From Actinophytocola glycyrrhizae (lineage in GTDB: Bacteria > Actinomycetota > Actinomycetes > Mycobacteriales > Pseudonocardiaceae): a stretch of 64,000 nucleotides of DNA. The notes under the pieces were generated by a model, which searched no databases, was not told where the DNA came from, and worked only from the letters and a program-made list of their open reading frames with translations. Position 1 is the stretch's first letter. The number at the start of each line of letters is the position of its first letter. Location of the stretch: positions 542,523-606,522 of the forward strand of contig NZ_JBHSIS010000020.1 in assembly GCF_042653545.1 (NCBI RefSeq), read 5' to 3'. This document shows positions 26,517-45,942 of the stretch, one piece after another. Made by a program: the position numbers and the translations under genes.

Positions 26517-27275
26517 ATGGACAGGTACGGCGGCAGGAAGGCCGTGATCGTCGGTGGCACCCACGGTGTGGGGCTGGCCATCGTCAAGGCGTTGCTCGAT
26601 GGGGGCGCCGAAGTGGTCCTCACCGGCAACAACGAGCACAATGCCGACGCCGCGCGGCGGGGGCTGGGGCGTGGGGCGCACGTGCTCCGCTCGGACGCCA
26701 CTGATCCGGCCGACATCGAGGCGCTGGGCACGTTCGTCGAGGAGGAACTGGGGCAGGTCGACTACGTCCACGTCAACGCCGGGTTCTCGGAGCTGGCGCC
26801 GTTCGGCACGGTCACCGAGGCCGGCTATGACAGGACCTTCGCGGTGAACACCAAGGGCGCCTTCTTCACGGTGCAGCGGTTGCTGCCGCTGATCGCGGTG
26901 GGCGGGTCCGTGTTGTTCACCGCCGCAGCGGGCGCCGGGGTTCCCGGGCTGGCCGCCTTCGCGGGCGCCAAGGCGGCGCTCCGGGCGTTCGCCCAGGTGC
27001 TGGCCGTGGAACTGCTGCCAAGGCAGGTGCGGGTCAACGTGGTCAGCCCCGGCTTCATCGCGACCCCCACCCTGGGCGAGGGGAACGCCAGCCCGGAGTA
27101 CCGGGAGCGGTTCGAAGCCCACGGCGCGGCGCTCACCCCGCTCGGCCGCGTCGGAACCGCCGAGGAGGTGGCCCGTGCCGCGCTCTTCCTGGCGTTCGAC
27201 GCGACGTTCACCACCGCGGTCGAGGTGCCCGTCGACGGCGGTCTCGCGCAGCGCCTGATCCCGGTCGACCGATGA
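26517..27275 (+). CDS. Short-chain dehydrogenase/reductase with degenerate catalytic residues
   Basis: 252-residue classical SDR fold. The cofactor motif is GGTHGVG and the VNAG motif is kept. The catalytic YxxxK reads FAGAK: the tyrosine is Phe148 while Lys152 remains. The catalytic serine position is Thr135 or an alanine of the FTAAAG run, depending on alignment. C-terminal features (NVVSPGFIATPTL, VPVDGGLAQ) are normal. Phe cannot act as the proton donor, so ordinary ketoreductase activity is doubtful. It may act as a structural, isomerising or substrate-binding protein. It follows the DUF3419 gene by 32 bases with AAGGAGAG as ribosome site. Confidence 0.85.
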   Translation: MDRYGGRKAVIVGGTHGVGLAIVKALLDGGAEVVLTGNNEHNADAARRGLGRGAHVLRSDATDPADIEALGTFVEEELGQVDYVHVNAGFSELAPFGTVTEAGYDRTFAVNTKGAFFTVQRLLPLIAVGGSVLFTAAAGAGVPGLAAFAGAKAALRAFAQVLAVELLPRQVRVNVVSPGFIATPTLGEGNASPEYRERFEAHGAALTPLGRVGTAEEVARAALFLAFDATFTTAVEVPVDGGLAQRLIPVDR

Positions 27276-27291
27276 GCGGGCCGAGGTGGTC

Positions 27292-28698
27292 GTGACAGCA
27301 CGGAGACGACAACGCAACGTCGCGTTGCGCGCGCTGATCGAGGAGGCGGGCTGGACGAACCACAGCTTCGCGAGCGCGGTCAACCGGGTGGGGGCGGAGG
27401 CCGGCGTCGCCCTCCACTACGACCGGACCACCGTGTCGCACTGGCTGGCGGGCAGCCGCCCACGGCCCCCGGTTCGCGGTTTCATCGCCGAGGCCCTGTC
27501 GCGCCGGCTCGGACGACCCGTTCTCGTCGCGGACGCCGGGCTCGGGGACACCTCGGCGGCGGCACCGCCGCACCCCGATGAGGACGGCGCCTCGGCATTG
27601 CTGCTGCTGGCCAAGGCAGACCTCGACCCCACCCGGCAGAGCGACCTGCGCAGGCAGCCCTACCAGCTGGACTGGACCGTGATGTTCGGGCCACCGGCCT
27701 CCCGCGACGGCTCGCCCGTGCCCGCCGGCCACGGTCAGCTCGACGCGATCAGGATGATGACCACCGCGTTCGCCACGGCCTTCGGGCTGTTCGGGGGCGG
27801 GCACGCCCGGTCCGCGCTCACCGCTTATCTCGCTGTGGACCTTCCCACCTGGCTGTACACCAGGACGGCCATGAGACGGGCGGTGCTCGGGGAGGCGGCG
27901 GTCCTGACCCACCTCGACGGCCTCATGTGCCTGGACAGCCTGCACCACAGTCTCGCGCAGCGTTACTTCCAGGTGGCGCGGCGACTCGCCGTGGAGGCGG
28001 GCGATCCCACCGCGCACGCGACCGTCCTGCGTTCGATGAGCGCGCAGGCCTGCTTCCTCGGCCATCATCAGTACGCCATCAGCATGGCCGAGCACGCGGT
28101 GGCCCAGGCCGGTGCCGCGACCTCGCCCGCGACCAGGGCGGCGCTGCTGGGACAGGCCGCCGTCGCGCACGGTGCCGTTGCCCACCGGCGCGCGGCCATG
28201 TCCTGCCTGCACGAGGCCGAGAAGTGTCTCGACGGCGCGGCCACGGCGAGCGCGAACGGGGAGCTGGCCGACCTCGCCGACCACACCGGCCGGGTACTCA
28301 CCGACCTCGGTGACCTCGCGGGCGCCGAGACCGCGCTGCGCGACTCGTTGCGGCTGCGGCCTGGCACGGGCCGCCGGTCCAGGATGCTGACCACCCATCG
28401 ACTGGCCGAAGTGCAACTGCGCCGGGGACAGCTGGACGCCGCGTGCGCGAGCTGGCAGCGGTTTCTCACCGACTATCCCGCCGTCTCCTCCGCCCGTCTG
28501 GAAGCCGCCGTGGCCGCCATGCGCAGACGGCTCCTGCCGTACTCGCGGAACCCGATCGTCCGAGCGACACTGCGGCAGGTCGGCCACAACACTGCCGACC
28601 TCCCGGAAACCGAGGCGCACCAACAGATGTGGCCAGACGGTATCGCCACGGCACGGGCGGACCAGGACGAATGCCTCGCCTCGAGCGAGGCTGGTTAG
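27292..28698 (+). CDS. HTH-TPR transcriptional regulator
   Basis: About 468 residues. The N-terminal ~75 residues resemble an XRE-like helix-turn-helix (NVALRALIEEAGWTNHSFASAVNR, then YDRTTVSHWLAGSRP). The long C-terminal part is alpha-helical with TPR-like repeats (LHEAEKCLDGAATAS, DLGDLAGAETALRDSLRL). This layout is common in Streptomyces-type developmental and secondary-metabolism regulators such as the NsdA group. GTG 27292 has GAGG 5 bases upstream; GTG 27286 is the alternative. It follows the SDR gene by 16 bases and is a good candidate pathway-specific regulator. Confidence 0.82.
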   Translation: MTARRRQRNVALRALIEEAGWTNHSFASAVNRVGAEAGVALHYDRTTVSHWLAGSRPRPPVRGFIAEALSRRLGRPVLVADAGLGDTSAAAPPHPDEDGASALLLLAKADLDPTRQSDLRRQPYQLDWTVMFGPPASRDGSPVPAGHGQLDAIRMMTTAFATAFGLFGGGHARSALTAYLAVDLPTWLYTRTAMRRAVLGEAAVLTHLDGLMCLDSLHHSLAQRYFQVARRLAVEAGDPTAHATVLRSMSAQACFLGHHQYAISMAEHAVAQAGAATSPATRAALLGQAAVAHGAVAHRRAAMSCLHEAEKCLDGAATASANGELADLADHTGRVLTDLGDLAGAETALRDSLRLRPGTGRRSRMLTTHRLAEVQLRRGQLDAACASWQRFLTDYPAVSSARLEAAVAAMRRRLLPYSRNPIVRATLRQVGHNTADLPETEAHQQMWPDGIATARADQDECLASSEAG

Positions 28699-28830
28699 CT
28701 GCTGGCCGATACTGGACATGGCGACAACGCGCCATCACATAGCCGTTCCGCTCACCCGCCACTGTCCAGTAGGAACAGTACAACGCGGACAACGACCGGC
28801 CTCGGCACCGGACAGGCGCAAGGGAGACGA

Positions 28831-31800
28831 ATGCGACGGCCATTGGCGATCGTGGCGGCCATCACGGCCGTGGCGCTCACGACAACCGTAGGAGCGACGA
28901 GCGCACCCATCTCGGCCGCTCCCCGGCACCAGCAGGAGGCGCCGGCATCCGACACGGTGACCCTGCTGACCGGCGACGTGGTGACCGTCACGAACGGACC
29001 CGGCGGCGGCGCCCAGATCGACGTCGAGCCAGGGCCGGGGCGCGACGGGGTGCGGTTCTCGACCACGCGGCACGACGGGCAGCTGTCCGTCCTCCCGTCG
29101 GACGTCGAGGCCATGGTCGTGGACGGTGGGCTGGATCCCCGGCTCTTCAACGTGACCCAGCTGATCGAGTGGGGTTACGACGACGCCGGGACGAACGAGA
29201 TCCCCCTGATCGTCCGGCAGGCGGACGCGGGAAGGCGCATCGCGGCGACCGAGTCGGCCCGGCCGCTGGCGGGTCTCGGGATGACGGCGATGCGGGTGCC
29301 CAAGGACACGGCCACCACCGCGTGGCGTGACATGACCGGCCCGAGCACGCTCAGCAGCGGCATCTCCCGCGTCTGGCTCGACGGCAGGGTCGAGGCGAGT
29401 CTCGACCGCAGCACCGCGCAGATCGGGGCGCCCGCCGCGTGGCGGCACGGCTACGACGGCAGCGGCGTGACCGTCGCCGTCCTCGACACCGGGTACGACC
29501 CCGGCCACCCGGACATCAGGAACGCGGTCACCGCCGCGAAGAGCTTCACCGGCACCACCTCGGCGTCGGACGGGCACGGGCACGGCACGCACGTCGCGTC
29601 GATCATCGCGGGCTCCGGCGAAGCCTCCGGGGGCCGGTACCGGGGCGTGGCTCCCGGCGCCCGGCTCGCGGTCGGCAAGGTGCTCGACGACGGCGGCTCC
29701 GGCGCCGAGTCCTGGGTTCTGCAGGGCATGGAGTGGGCCGCGAGGCAGACCGGGGCGGAGATCGTCAACATGAGCCTCGGTATCGCGGACGGTCCCGGCA
29801 CCGACCCGATCGAGGAAGCCGTCAACCGGCTCACCGAGGAGACCGGGACGCTGTTCGTCGTGGCCGCTGGCAACGACGGCGACCAGCCGGGCAGTGTCGA
29901 CTCGCCGGGAACCGCCGACGCGGCACTGACCGTCGGGGCCGTCGACCGGTCCGACCAGCTCGCGGACTTCTCCTCCCGCGGCCCGCGCCAGGACGACAAC
30001 GCGATCAAGCCGGACATCACCGCGCCGGGGGTGTCCATCGTGGCGGCCCGCGCCGAGGGCACCGAAATGGGGCAGCCCACCGACGAGAGCTACACGGCCG
30101 CCAGCGGCACGTCCATGGCGACCCCGCACGTCGCGGGGGCGGCCGCCGTGCTCGCACAGCGGTACGAGTCACGGCGCGAGACGCTGTCGCCGGACGAGCT
30201 GAAGGCCGCGCTGATGAGCACCGCGGAGCCGACGGACGGCGCAGGCGTGCACGACCAGGGAACCGGCCGGGTCGACCTCGGCAGGGCGATCCGGGGAGTC
30301 CGCTCGGACACCGGGAGCATCTCCGAGTTCCTGGAGTGGCCGCACGGCCCCCGGCAGCGGGTCACCCGGACGGTCACCTACCACAACGACACGGACCGGC
30401 CGGTCTTCCTGCGGCTCCGGACCGAACTGACCGCGGCGGACGGCGGACGGGCCCCCGGCAGGCTGCTCGACGTGCGACACCGGGACCTGGTCGTGCCGCC
30501 GCGCCGCCATCGGGAGGTGCCGGTCACCATCAACGGCGACGTCCCGCCCGGCGCGTACACCGGTGCTCTCACCGCCACCTCACGCGACGGCCGGACCAAG
30601 CTGCGCACCGCGATCGCCGTCACCGTGGACACCGAACGCTACCGGGTCACCGTCGACCTGATCGACCGCGACGGCAAGCCGTCGTCCACGAGCAACGTGG
30701 TCTCCTTCAACAACCTCGCCACCGGGGAGTTCGTGCAGGCCCGCTCCAACCAGGGGGCCGCGGTCCTGCGGCTGCCGCCGGGGGACTGGCACCTGCAGAC
30801 CCAGCTCCTCACCCCTGGCGACGGGCCGAGCGCGTTGACCATCGCTTCCGCCACCGTCAAGGTGGCCGGGGCGGCGCAGACGGTCACCGTCGACGCGCGA
30901 CAGGCAAAGCACCTCAGGGTCGACGTCGGTGAGCCGGACGCCAAGCACCGCGGTCACTGGATCGTCTACAAGTTCCCGGCAGGCGAGAGCGACTTCAGCT
31001 ACGGCTATCTCGGCTACAACTGGGACGAGGGCTCCGTCCCGGAGGAGCTTCCCTACGTGCTGCCGATCAAGCGCGACGGGCTCACGTTCTTCCACCAGTC
31101 GGTCTGGGTCAAGGCGGACACCGAACCGACCCCGTACGCCTACCAGGTCGTCCGGAACAACTCCGACGGCGTGCCGGACGACCCGTCCGTCCGGGCCGAC
31201 CGGGCCGAGATGGCCAAGATCAGGGCGACCTACCGAGCGGGCAACACCGACATCCCGTGGTACTCCTACTTCGGCATGGGACCACTCGTCCCGGGGCTGG
31301 ACACCGCCACTCCGCAGTTCCACTTCGCCACACCCGCGGTGATCGACCAGTACGTCACGGCGGGGTACACGTGGCGGCGCTCGATGACCGCGCCGTACCC
31401 GGCGGACTTCGGTGGCAGCGCGACCATCGGCCCCGACATCACCCTGGCGGCCGGTGACGAACGGGAGGAGGTGTGGAACGGCGGCGTGATCGGGCCTTCG
31501 CTGCAGAACCCCGAAAAGGTCGCCACCCGTGACGGGAACGGCCTGAGCTACTCGCCGATGGACTACTTCGCGGACTCGACGCGAGGCCACTGGGGCAACG
31601 CGCACGCCAACGGCACGGTGACGCTCACCCGCGGCGACGCACGCGGCGAGGAGATCGCCAGCGCCGCCTACAACCGGTTCCTGAACCTCGGTGCCGAGCT
31701 GCCGCCGGAGGACGGGGAGTACACGCTCACCGTGCACGCCGACCGGTCCGGCTCCTTCCCCGCCGGGGCCACCGGCAACAGAGTGGACACCGAGTGGCGC

Positions 31801-32145
31801 TTCCGGTCCGCGCGGACGGAGGAGGCGACCGCCCTGCCACTGCTCGCCGTACGGCTGGTGCCACGCGGGCTGGACCCGATGAACCGTGCCGAGGCCGGGA
31901 CCACCACCGAGATCCCGGTCCGGATCGAAGGCACCCCGGCAGGCAAGGAGCTCACGTCGGTCGAGGCGTCGTTCGACGACGGCCGGACCTGGCAGGAGAT
32001 CCCGGTCCGGGCCGACGGCGACGGCTGGCTCGCGACCGTGGACAACCCCGGTTCCGGGTTCGTCTCGTTGCGTGCCAAGGCCACCGCGGCCGGCGGCAGC
32101 GCGGTCACCCACACCTTCGTCCGCGCCTACGCCGTGGTCGGCTGA
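28831..32145 (+). CDS. Secreted subtilisin-like serine peptidase (S8), large
   Basis: 1104 residues with a Sec signal peptide (MRRPLAIVAAITAVALTTT, cleaved near the Ala-rich SAAP). A propeptide-like stretch precedes the catalytic domain: Asp219 (VAVLDTGYDPGHPD), His254 (GHGTHVASI) and Ser428 (ASGTSMATPHVAGAA). The ~650 residues after the protease domain are beta-rich and hold a VTRTVTYHNDTDRPV Fn3-like segment, then a stretch with no recognised fold. Such long actinobacterial subtilases degrade extracellular proteins. GGGAGACG precedes the ATG. It ends in a strong hairpin shared with the convergent SRPBCC gene. Confidence 0.92.
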   Translation: MRRPLAIVAAITAVALTTTVGATSAPISAAPRHQQEAPASDTVTLLTGDVVTVTNGPGGGAQIDVEPGPGRDGVRFSTTRHDGQLSVLPSDVEAMVVDGGLDPRLFNVTQLIEWGYDDAGTNEIPLIVRQADAGRRIAATESARPLAGLGMTAMRVPKDTATTAWRDMTGPSTLSSGISRVWLDGRVEASLDRSTAQIGAPAAWRHGYDGSGVTVAVLDTGYDPGHPDIRNAVTAAKSFTGTTSASDGHGHGTHVASIIAGSGEASGGRYRGVAPGARLAVGKVLDDGGSGAESWVLQGMEWAARQTGAEIVNMSLGIADGPGTDPIEEAVNRLTEETGTLFVVAAGNDGDQPGSVDSPGTADAALTVGAVDRSDQLADFSSRGPRQDDNAIKPDITAPGVSIVAARAEGTEMGQPTDESYTAASGTSMATPHVAGAAAVLAQRYESRRETLSPDELKAALMSTAEPTDGAGVHDQGTGRVDLGRAIRGVRSDTGSISEFLEWPHGPRQRVTRTVTYHNDTDRPVFLRLRTELTAADGGRAPGRLLDVRHRDLVVPPRRHREVPVTINGDVPPGAYTGALTATSRDGRTKLRTAIAVTVDTERYRVTVDLIDRDGKPSSTSNVVSFNNLATGEFVQARSNQGAAVLRLPPGDWHLQTQLLTPGDGPSALTIASATVKVAGAAQTVTVDARQAKHLRVDVGEPDAKHRGHWIVYKFPAGESDFSYGYLGYNWDEGSVPEELPYVLPIKRDGLTFFHQSVWVKADTEPTPYAYQVVRNNSDGVPDDPSVRADRAEMAKIRATYRAGNTDIPWYSYFGMGPLVPGLDTATPQFHFATPAVIDQYVTAGYTWRRSMTAPYPADFGGSATIGPDITLAAGDEREEVWNGGVIGPSLQNPEKVATRDGNGLSYSPMDYFADSTRGHWGNAHANGTVTLTRGDARGEEIASAAYNRFLNLGAELPPEDGEYTLTVHADRSGSFPAGATGNRVDTEWRFRSARTEEATALPLLAVRLVPRGLDPMNRAEAGTTTEIPVRIEGTPAGKELTSVEASFDDGRTWQEIPVRADGDGWLATVDNPGSGFVSLRAKATAAGGSAVTHTFVRAYAVVG

Positions 32146-32690
32146 TCACCGCGGCGGTGGGCCGTTGTCGGCCCACCGCCGCCGGTCGTCGGTGCGGCGA
32201 GCGCGGCGAGGTGGTGCAGCGAGTTGACGAGATGCTTCGGGCCGAACGGCGGGAACTGGAGGTACTCCCGGATGTACCCCGGCACGGCCGACCAGTCGTA
32301 GGTGAGCGTGACCTCGGTCCCGGACCGACCGAGCGGCACCAGGTCGTACCGCCATACCCAGCCGCCGAACTCCAGCCGGCCGTCGTCCTTCTCCTGCCCC
32401 GTCAGCCAGCCGATGGCATGAGGCGGGTCGAGCACCTCGACCTTGTTGACGACCTGGTAGTCACCGTCGGGGTGGTCGGGGTGATGCATGTCCATCCGGA
32501 AGATCTGCCCCGCCTCGGTCAGCGGTACCCGGTCGGGAGATTCCTGGACCCAGCCGGTGCCGTCGATCGCGGCGTGGGTCGTCGGGTCGGCCAGCACCTC
32601 GAACAACCGCGCGGCGGTCGCGGCCACGGTCAGGGTGGCGCTCACGTTCTCCTTGGCCACCGCGGGAGCGGTAGTGGTGTCGGACATCAT
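32127..32690 (-). CDS. SRPBCC/START-like domain protein
   Basis: 187 residues. The ENVSATLTVAATAARLFEVLADP opening and the HPDHPDGDYQVVNKVEVLDPP, WRYDLVPLGRSGTEVTLTYDWS segments match the SRPBCC (Bet v 1-like) fold, a hydrophobic ligand pocket. It is probably a polyketide cyclase/dehydrase-type protein or a general lipid-binding protein. The last ~20 residues (TGGGGPTTAHRR) are encoded by the terminator hairpin and overlap the end of the subtilase by 19 bases. No pathway partner is adjacent. Confidence 0.83.
   Translation of the reverse strand: MMSDTTTAPAVAKENVSATLTVAATAARLFEVLADPTTHAAIDGTGWVQESPDRVPLTEAGQIFRMDMHHPDHPDGDYQVVNKVEVLDPPHAIGWLTGQEKDDGRLEFGGWVWRYDLVPLGRSGTEVTLTYDWSAVPGYIREYLQFPPFGPKHLVNSLHHLAALAAPTTGGGGPTTAHRRGDQPTTA
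32151..32182. terminator. Bidirectional terminator between subtilase and SRPBCC genes
   Basis: Perfect 14-bp GC-rich inverted repeat around a TTGT loop (arms GCGGCGGTGGGCCG and its complement). It lies a few bases after the subtilase stop and inside the 3' coding end of the SRPBCC gene, so it could stop transcription from both sides. Confidence 0.8.
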
Positions 32691-32833
32691 GATCCTCCGG
32701 TGAGCTGCGACCGGCGCATCGCCGGTCTCTCACCTTGGCCACGAACGCGTCCGCCGTCATTCGACACCATCGCGGAACCGGTTCTGGTCCTGTGGGTTCG
32801 TCCTCGCCGGACGGACAGGTCTCCCGGGGCGAT

Positions 32834-32950
32834 GCGGTGAAAGGCGCGTTCACGGCACAACCGGTGCCGTCAATGGCACATTGACGGCGCTGAGTGCTGT
32901 GAATGGCCCATTGACGGCATCCCGAATGCCGTCAACGCGCCTTTCACAGC
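32834..32950. repeat. Array of four 23-nt palindromes, copy 2
   Basis: Units at 32834-32856, 32866-32888, 32896-32918 and 32928-32950, with spacing identical to the array at 3545. Unit 2 (GCCGTCAATG, loop GCA, then CATTGACGGC) is a perfect palindrome, whereas the matching position in array 1 is not. Confidence 0.85.
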
Positions 32951-33055
32951 ACCAAAAGCCGGGCGCGCAGCGCCCAGCCCGCGAACGGGCCCTGCGGAGC
33001 AGGGCATTGCCAAAGTACCCCTGACGGTGGCGCAAGCCCACCCCCAAAGGGGCTC

Positions 33056-33187
33056 CCTGCCATCCCGTCGACCTGGCGAAGCCCGATCACGCCGTGTCAA
33101 GGGGGCCAGAAGCCCGAATCACAACATGCGGAAATCGGCCCCCTTGGCGCGGTGTGATAGCCCCTGGGAGGTCGACGGGATGGCAGG
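33056..33187. repeat. 132-nt stem-loop element, copy 2
   Basis: The same 19-bp outer stem as 3756-3889 (arms at 33056-33074 and 33169-33187). The inner stem has five G opposite five C, where copy 1 has six and six, and AAG opposite CTT. The loop CCCGAATCACAACA is retained. Confidence 0.75.
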
Positions 33188-33548
33188 CAGACCCGAACCC
33201 AACCGCAGCCAACCTCCCCCTCCGCCACCCCCGAGACCTGCCCGTCCGGCGAGGACAACCCACAACGCGAACCGGAACCAGGCAACGCACCCGACCGAAA
33301 ACCGATCCGACGCGACCAGCACACGACGACCGACCGCCCACTCACACCGACTTCACGGAATGACAGTGCGGCGCGCATCCTTCTGGTGTCTCACCGTGCC
33401 GTGCTCCGGTGCGAGGGGCGGCCATCTGCCGACCGGTGGCCACTGAATCGGACTACTCGGGCAGACTCTGACCGGCCTATCGACGTTGCTCGGTTCGTCC
33501 TGAAGTGTCCGTGCTCGACCCCGCCGGCAGGCAACCTGTGCGACCTTG

Positions 33549-34774
33549 GTGGCCACCTCGCCGTCGAGCCCACCGGGAGCGCCGTTGACAGGCCCGCCAC
33601 GCAACTTCCTGGTGCTGGTGTTCGGCTACTCGTGCTCCGCCTACGGCAACTACCTCAACCTCGTCGCTCTGAGCCTGTACACGCTGGCCGTGACCGGTGG
33701 CCCGCTCGGTGTCGGCATCGTCATGGCCCTGCGGCTGGGCGCCGGGTTCGGCGCCGGTCTCGTCGCCGGCCGGCTGGTGAACCGGTTCGACCGCAGGCGT
33801 CTGATGATCGGCACGGACCTCGTCCAGGCCACCGCCATGGTGGTCCTCGCGGCTGGCCAGGGGAACGTCCCCCTCCTGGTCGCCGCCGCCGTCGTGCTCG
33901 GCGCGGGCAACACCCTCTTCACCGTCGCGCTGCGCAGCAGCGTGCCGGCGATGGTCGGGCAGGAGCAGCGGGTCAAGGCCAACGGCAGGCTCGTCACCGG
34001 CCGCTCCCTCGGCACCGTCCTCGGCTTCGCGAGCGCCGGGATCGTCGTGGCGGCAGGCGGGTTCGACGCCGCCTTCTACGTCAATGCCGCGTCGTTCGTG
34101 GTCTCCGCGGCGGCGCTGGCCGCGCTCCGCCTGCCCACCCGCACCGAGGACCACCCGGCCACCACGCAGGCACATCCGGTGAAGGGCAGGCTCCTGGCGA
34201 TCGCCGGTCCGGTCATCGTGCTGATGGTCGCCGTGCGCGGCGCCGACGCGTTCGGGTCCGCGTCGCACAACATGGCCATCCCGCTGTACGCGAACCAGCT
34301 CGATCCCGCCGACCCGGCGTTCGTGATGAGCCAGTTCTGGGCGTCCTGGGCGATCGGCACGCTGCTCGCGCACCAGGTCGTCCGCCGCGTGGCGCTGGGG
34401 GAGCGGGCGTTCGCGCTCGGAACGTGCCTGATGGCGGTGAGCTTCGTGCTCGCCTTCGCCGTGCCGGCCGGGCCCGCGCTGATCGGGGTGGCGCTGCTGG
34501 CCGGTCTCGCCGACGGCTTCACCGAGATCGTCTACACCTCCCGGCTGCAGGAGGCCCCCGACGAGCAGCGCGGCCGCCTGTTCGGCATGTCCGCGACCGC
34601 GGAGACCGCGGGCTTCGCGGTCGGGATGGTGACCAGTTCCGCCGTGCTGGAGGTCGCCCCCGCCCTGACCGTCGTCACGATGTTCCACGGCGTGGCGGTG
34701 CTCGCCGCGATCGGCCTGCTGGCCGTCACGTTCACCCGACGCCGCACCGCGGCACCCGTCGTCCAGGAGTCGTG

Positions 34775-34775
<1 letters not shown>
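33549..34775 (+). CDS. MFS transporter (probable exporter)
   Basis: 408-residue membrane protein with about 12 hydrophobic segments. The cytoplasmic loop RLVNRFDRRRLMIGTD is the MFS motif A variant between helices 2 and 3. It overlaps the PKS-NRPS start (TGATG), so the two genes are translationally coupled, and it likely exports the product. The start is taken at GTG 33549; TTG 33585 has GGGAG at 5 bases and is a real alternative. The sequence resembles the enterobactin-exporter-like (EntS) MFS proteins by layout only. Confidence 0.85.
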
Positions 34776-45163
<10,388 letters not shown>

Positions 45164-45942
45164 GGGGAACGTGTCAGCTTCAGGGGTACGGAGAGGAAAC
45201 CGCGGTCCGAGCGCGACCATGCGCCACCCAGCGCCTTGGCGTCCTGCATCTCTGTTCGTTGCCGCAGGCGTTGGCAGGACTCGATCAACATCCGCTGATC
45301 GTGACGAAGCTCTGCGGCACAAGGAAATGGGTGGCACGGTCACGCACGTCGAGGTGTGTGCGATGGTTGGCTGCCCCGGAAACGCAGGCGCTGACTCGAA
45401 CCGAGGAGAACCGGCGAGCCGCGGAAGCTCCACGAGAGTCCAGGGCTGGAAATCGTCCATCACGCCGGCGAAGGTAAACCTTGCGATTTCCTGACGATCC
45501 GGATCGGTGAACTCTGCCAGGCGACCGGCAGACGGGCAGATCGGGGCCGGCAAAGCGCTTCGGGCGAGCGCTCGGACCGAGAGATCAGATCGTGTCGTAT
45601 CCGTGATCGACGTGACCGGGCCGGGTGGCGGGCCGACCGGCCCGCGTCCCGCGTCACCTGGCAATACCCCCGGTACGCAGGTTGTTCTTGCTTACGGGCG
45701 GACCTCCGGAGCGCGGGATCCCTCCCTCACTCAGTGAGATCCCCTGACGACCAGGGGTGGTGACACGGGACCCGGACCGGTCCGCGTCCACATCGCACAC
45801 CCGGGTGTGGGTCCGCCGACTCCGGACTTGTTAGGTTGCGGGACGCGGTTCGCGCCCTCCGGCGCACTCCGACGCCGGTGTGGACCGCGGACAAGGACGC
45901 CGGCGTCCGAGGCGGCGTCAACACCGAGAGGTCATTCTGCCT
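45164..45942. other. Long intergenic stretch between PKS-NRPS and proV
   Basis: About 780 bases without a gene I can support. The minus-strand frame across 45250-45550 reads for a while with protein-like composition (RFTFAGVMDDFQPWTLVELP) but has no sensible start, and it runs on into the PKS antisense. It may be a decayed gene. The last 150 bases before proV should hold its promoter; GAGAGG at 45926-45931 is its probable ribosome site. No terminator was recognised directly after 45163. Confidence 0.45.

Larger units (their letters stand above)
17790..27275 (+). other. Candidate biosynthetic operon: ACP, two KASIII, kinase-aminotransferase fusion and tailoring enzymes
   Basis: Eight genes on one strand with gaps of -4 to about 32 bases: ACP, KASIII-1, KASIII-2, ABC1 kinase fused to class III aminotransferase, acyl-CoA dehydrogenase, FAD oxidoreductase, DUF3419 transferase and SDR. 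An HTH-TPR regulator follows at once. The content supports this sketch: KASIII enzymes build or join acyl chains on the dedicated ACP; the dehydrogenase unsaturates; the aminotransferase makes an amine; and the DUF3419 enzyme may add a 3-amino-3-carboxypropyl group from S-adenosylmethionine. The order of steps is inference. I do not recognise a characterised pathway with this gene set. Confidence 0.75.
32797..33260. repeat. Non-coding repeat locus 2: palindrome array, stem-loop element and flanking inverted repeat
   Basis: No supported gene lies between 32691 and 33548. The core carries four 23-base palindromes (32834-32950), unique sequence, then a ~235-base block (33023-33258) nearly identical to 3726-3960. 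A ~31-base imperfect inverted repeat (GTCCTCGCCGGAC-containing at 32797-32829; GTCCGGCGAGGAC-containing at 33228-33258) brackets it, like the ends of a non-autonomous element. The ~290 bases after it, up to the MFS start, show nothing recognisable. Confidence 0.8.
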
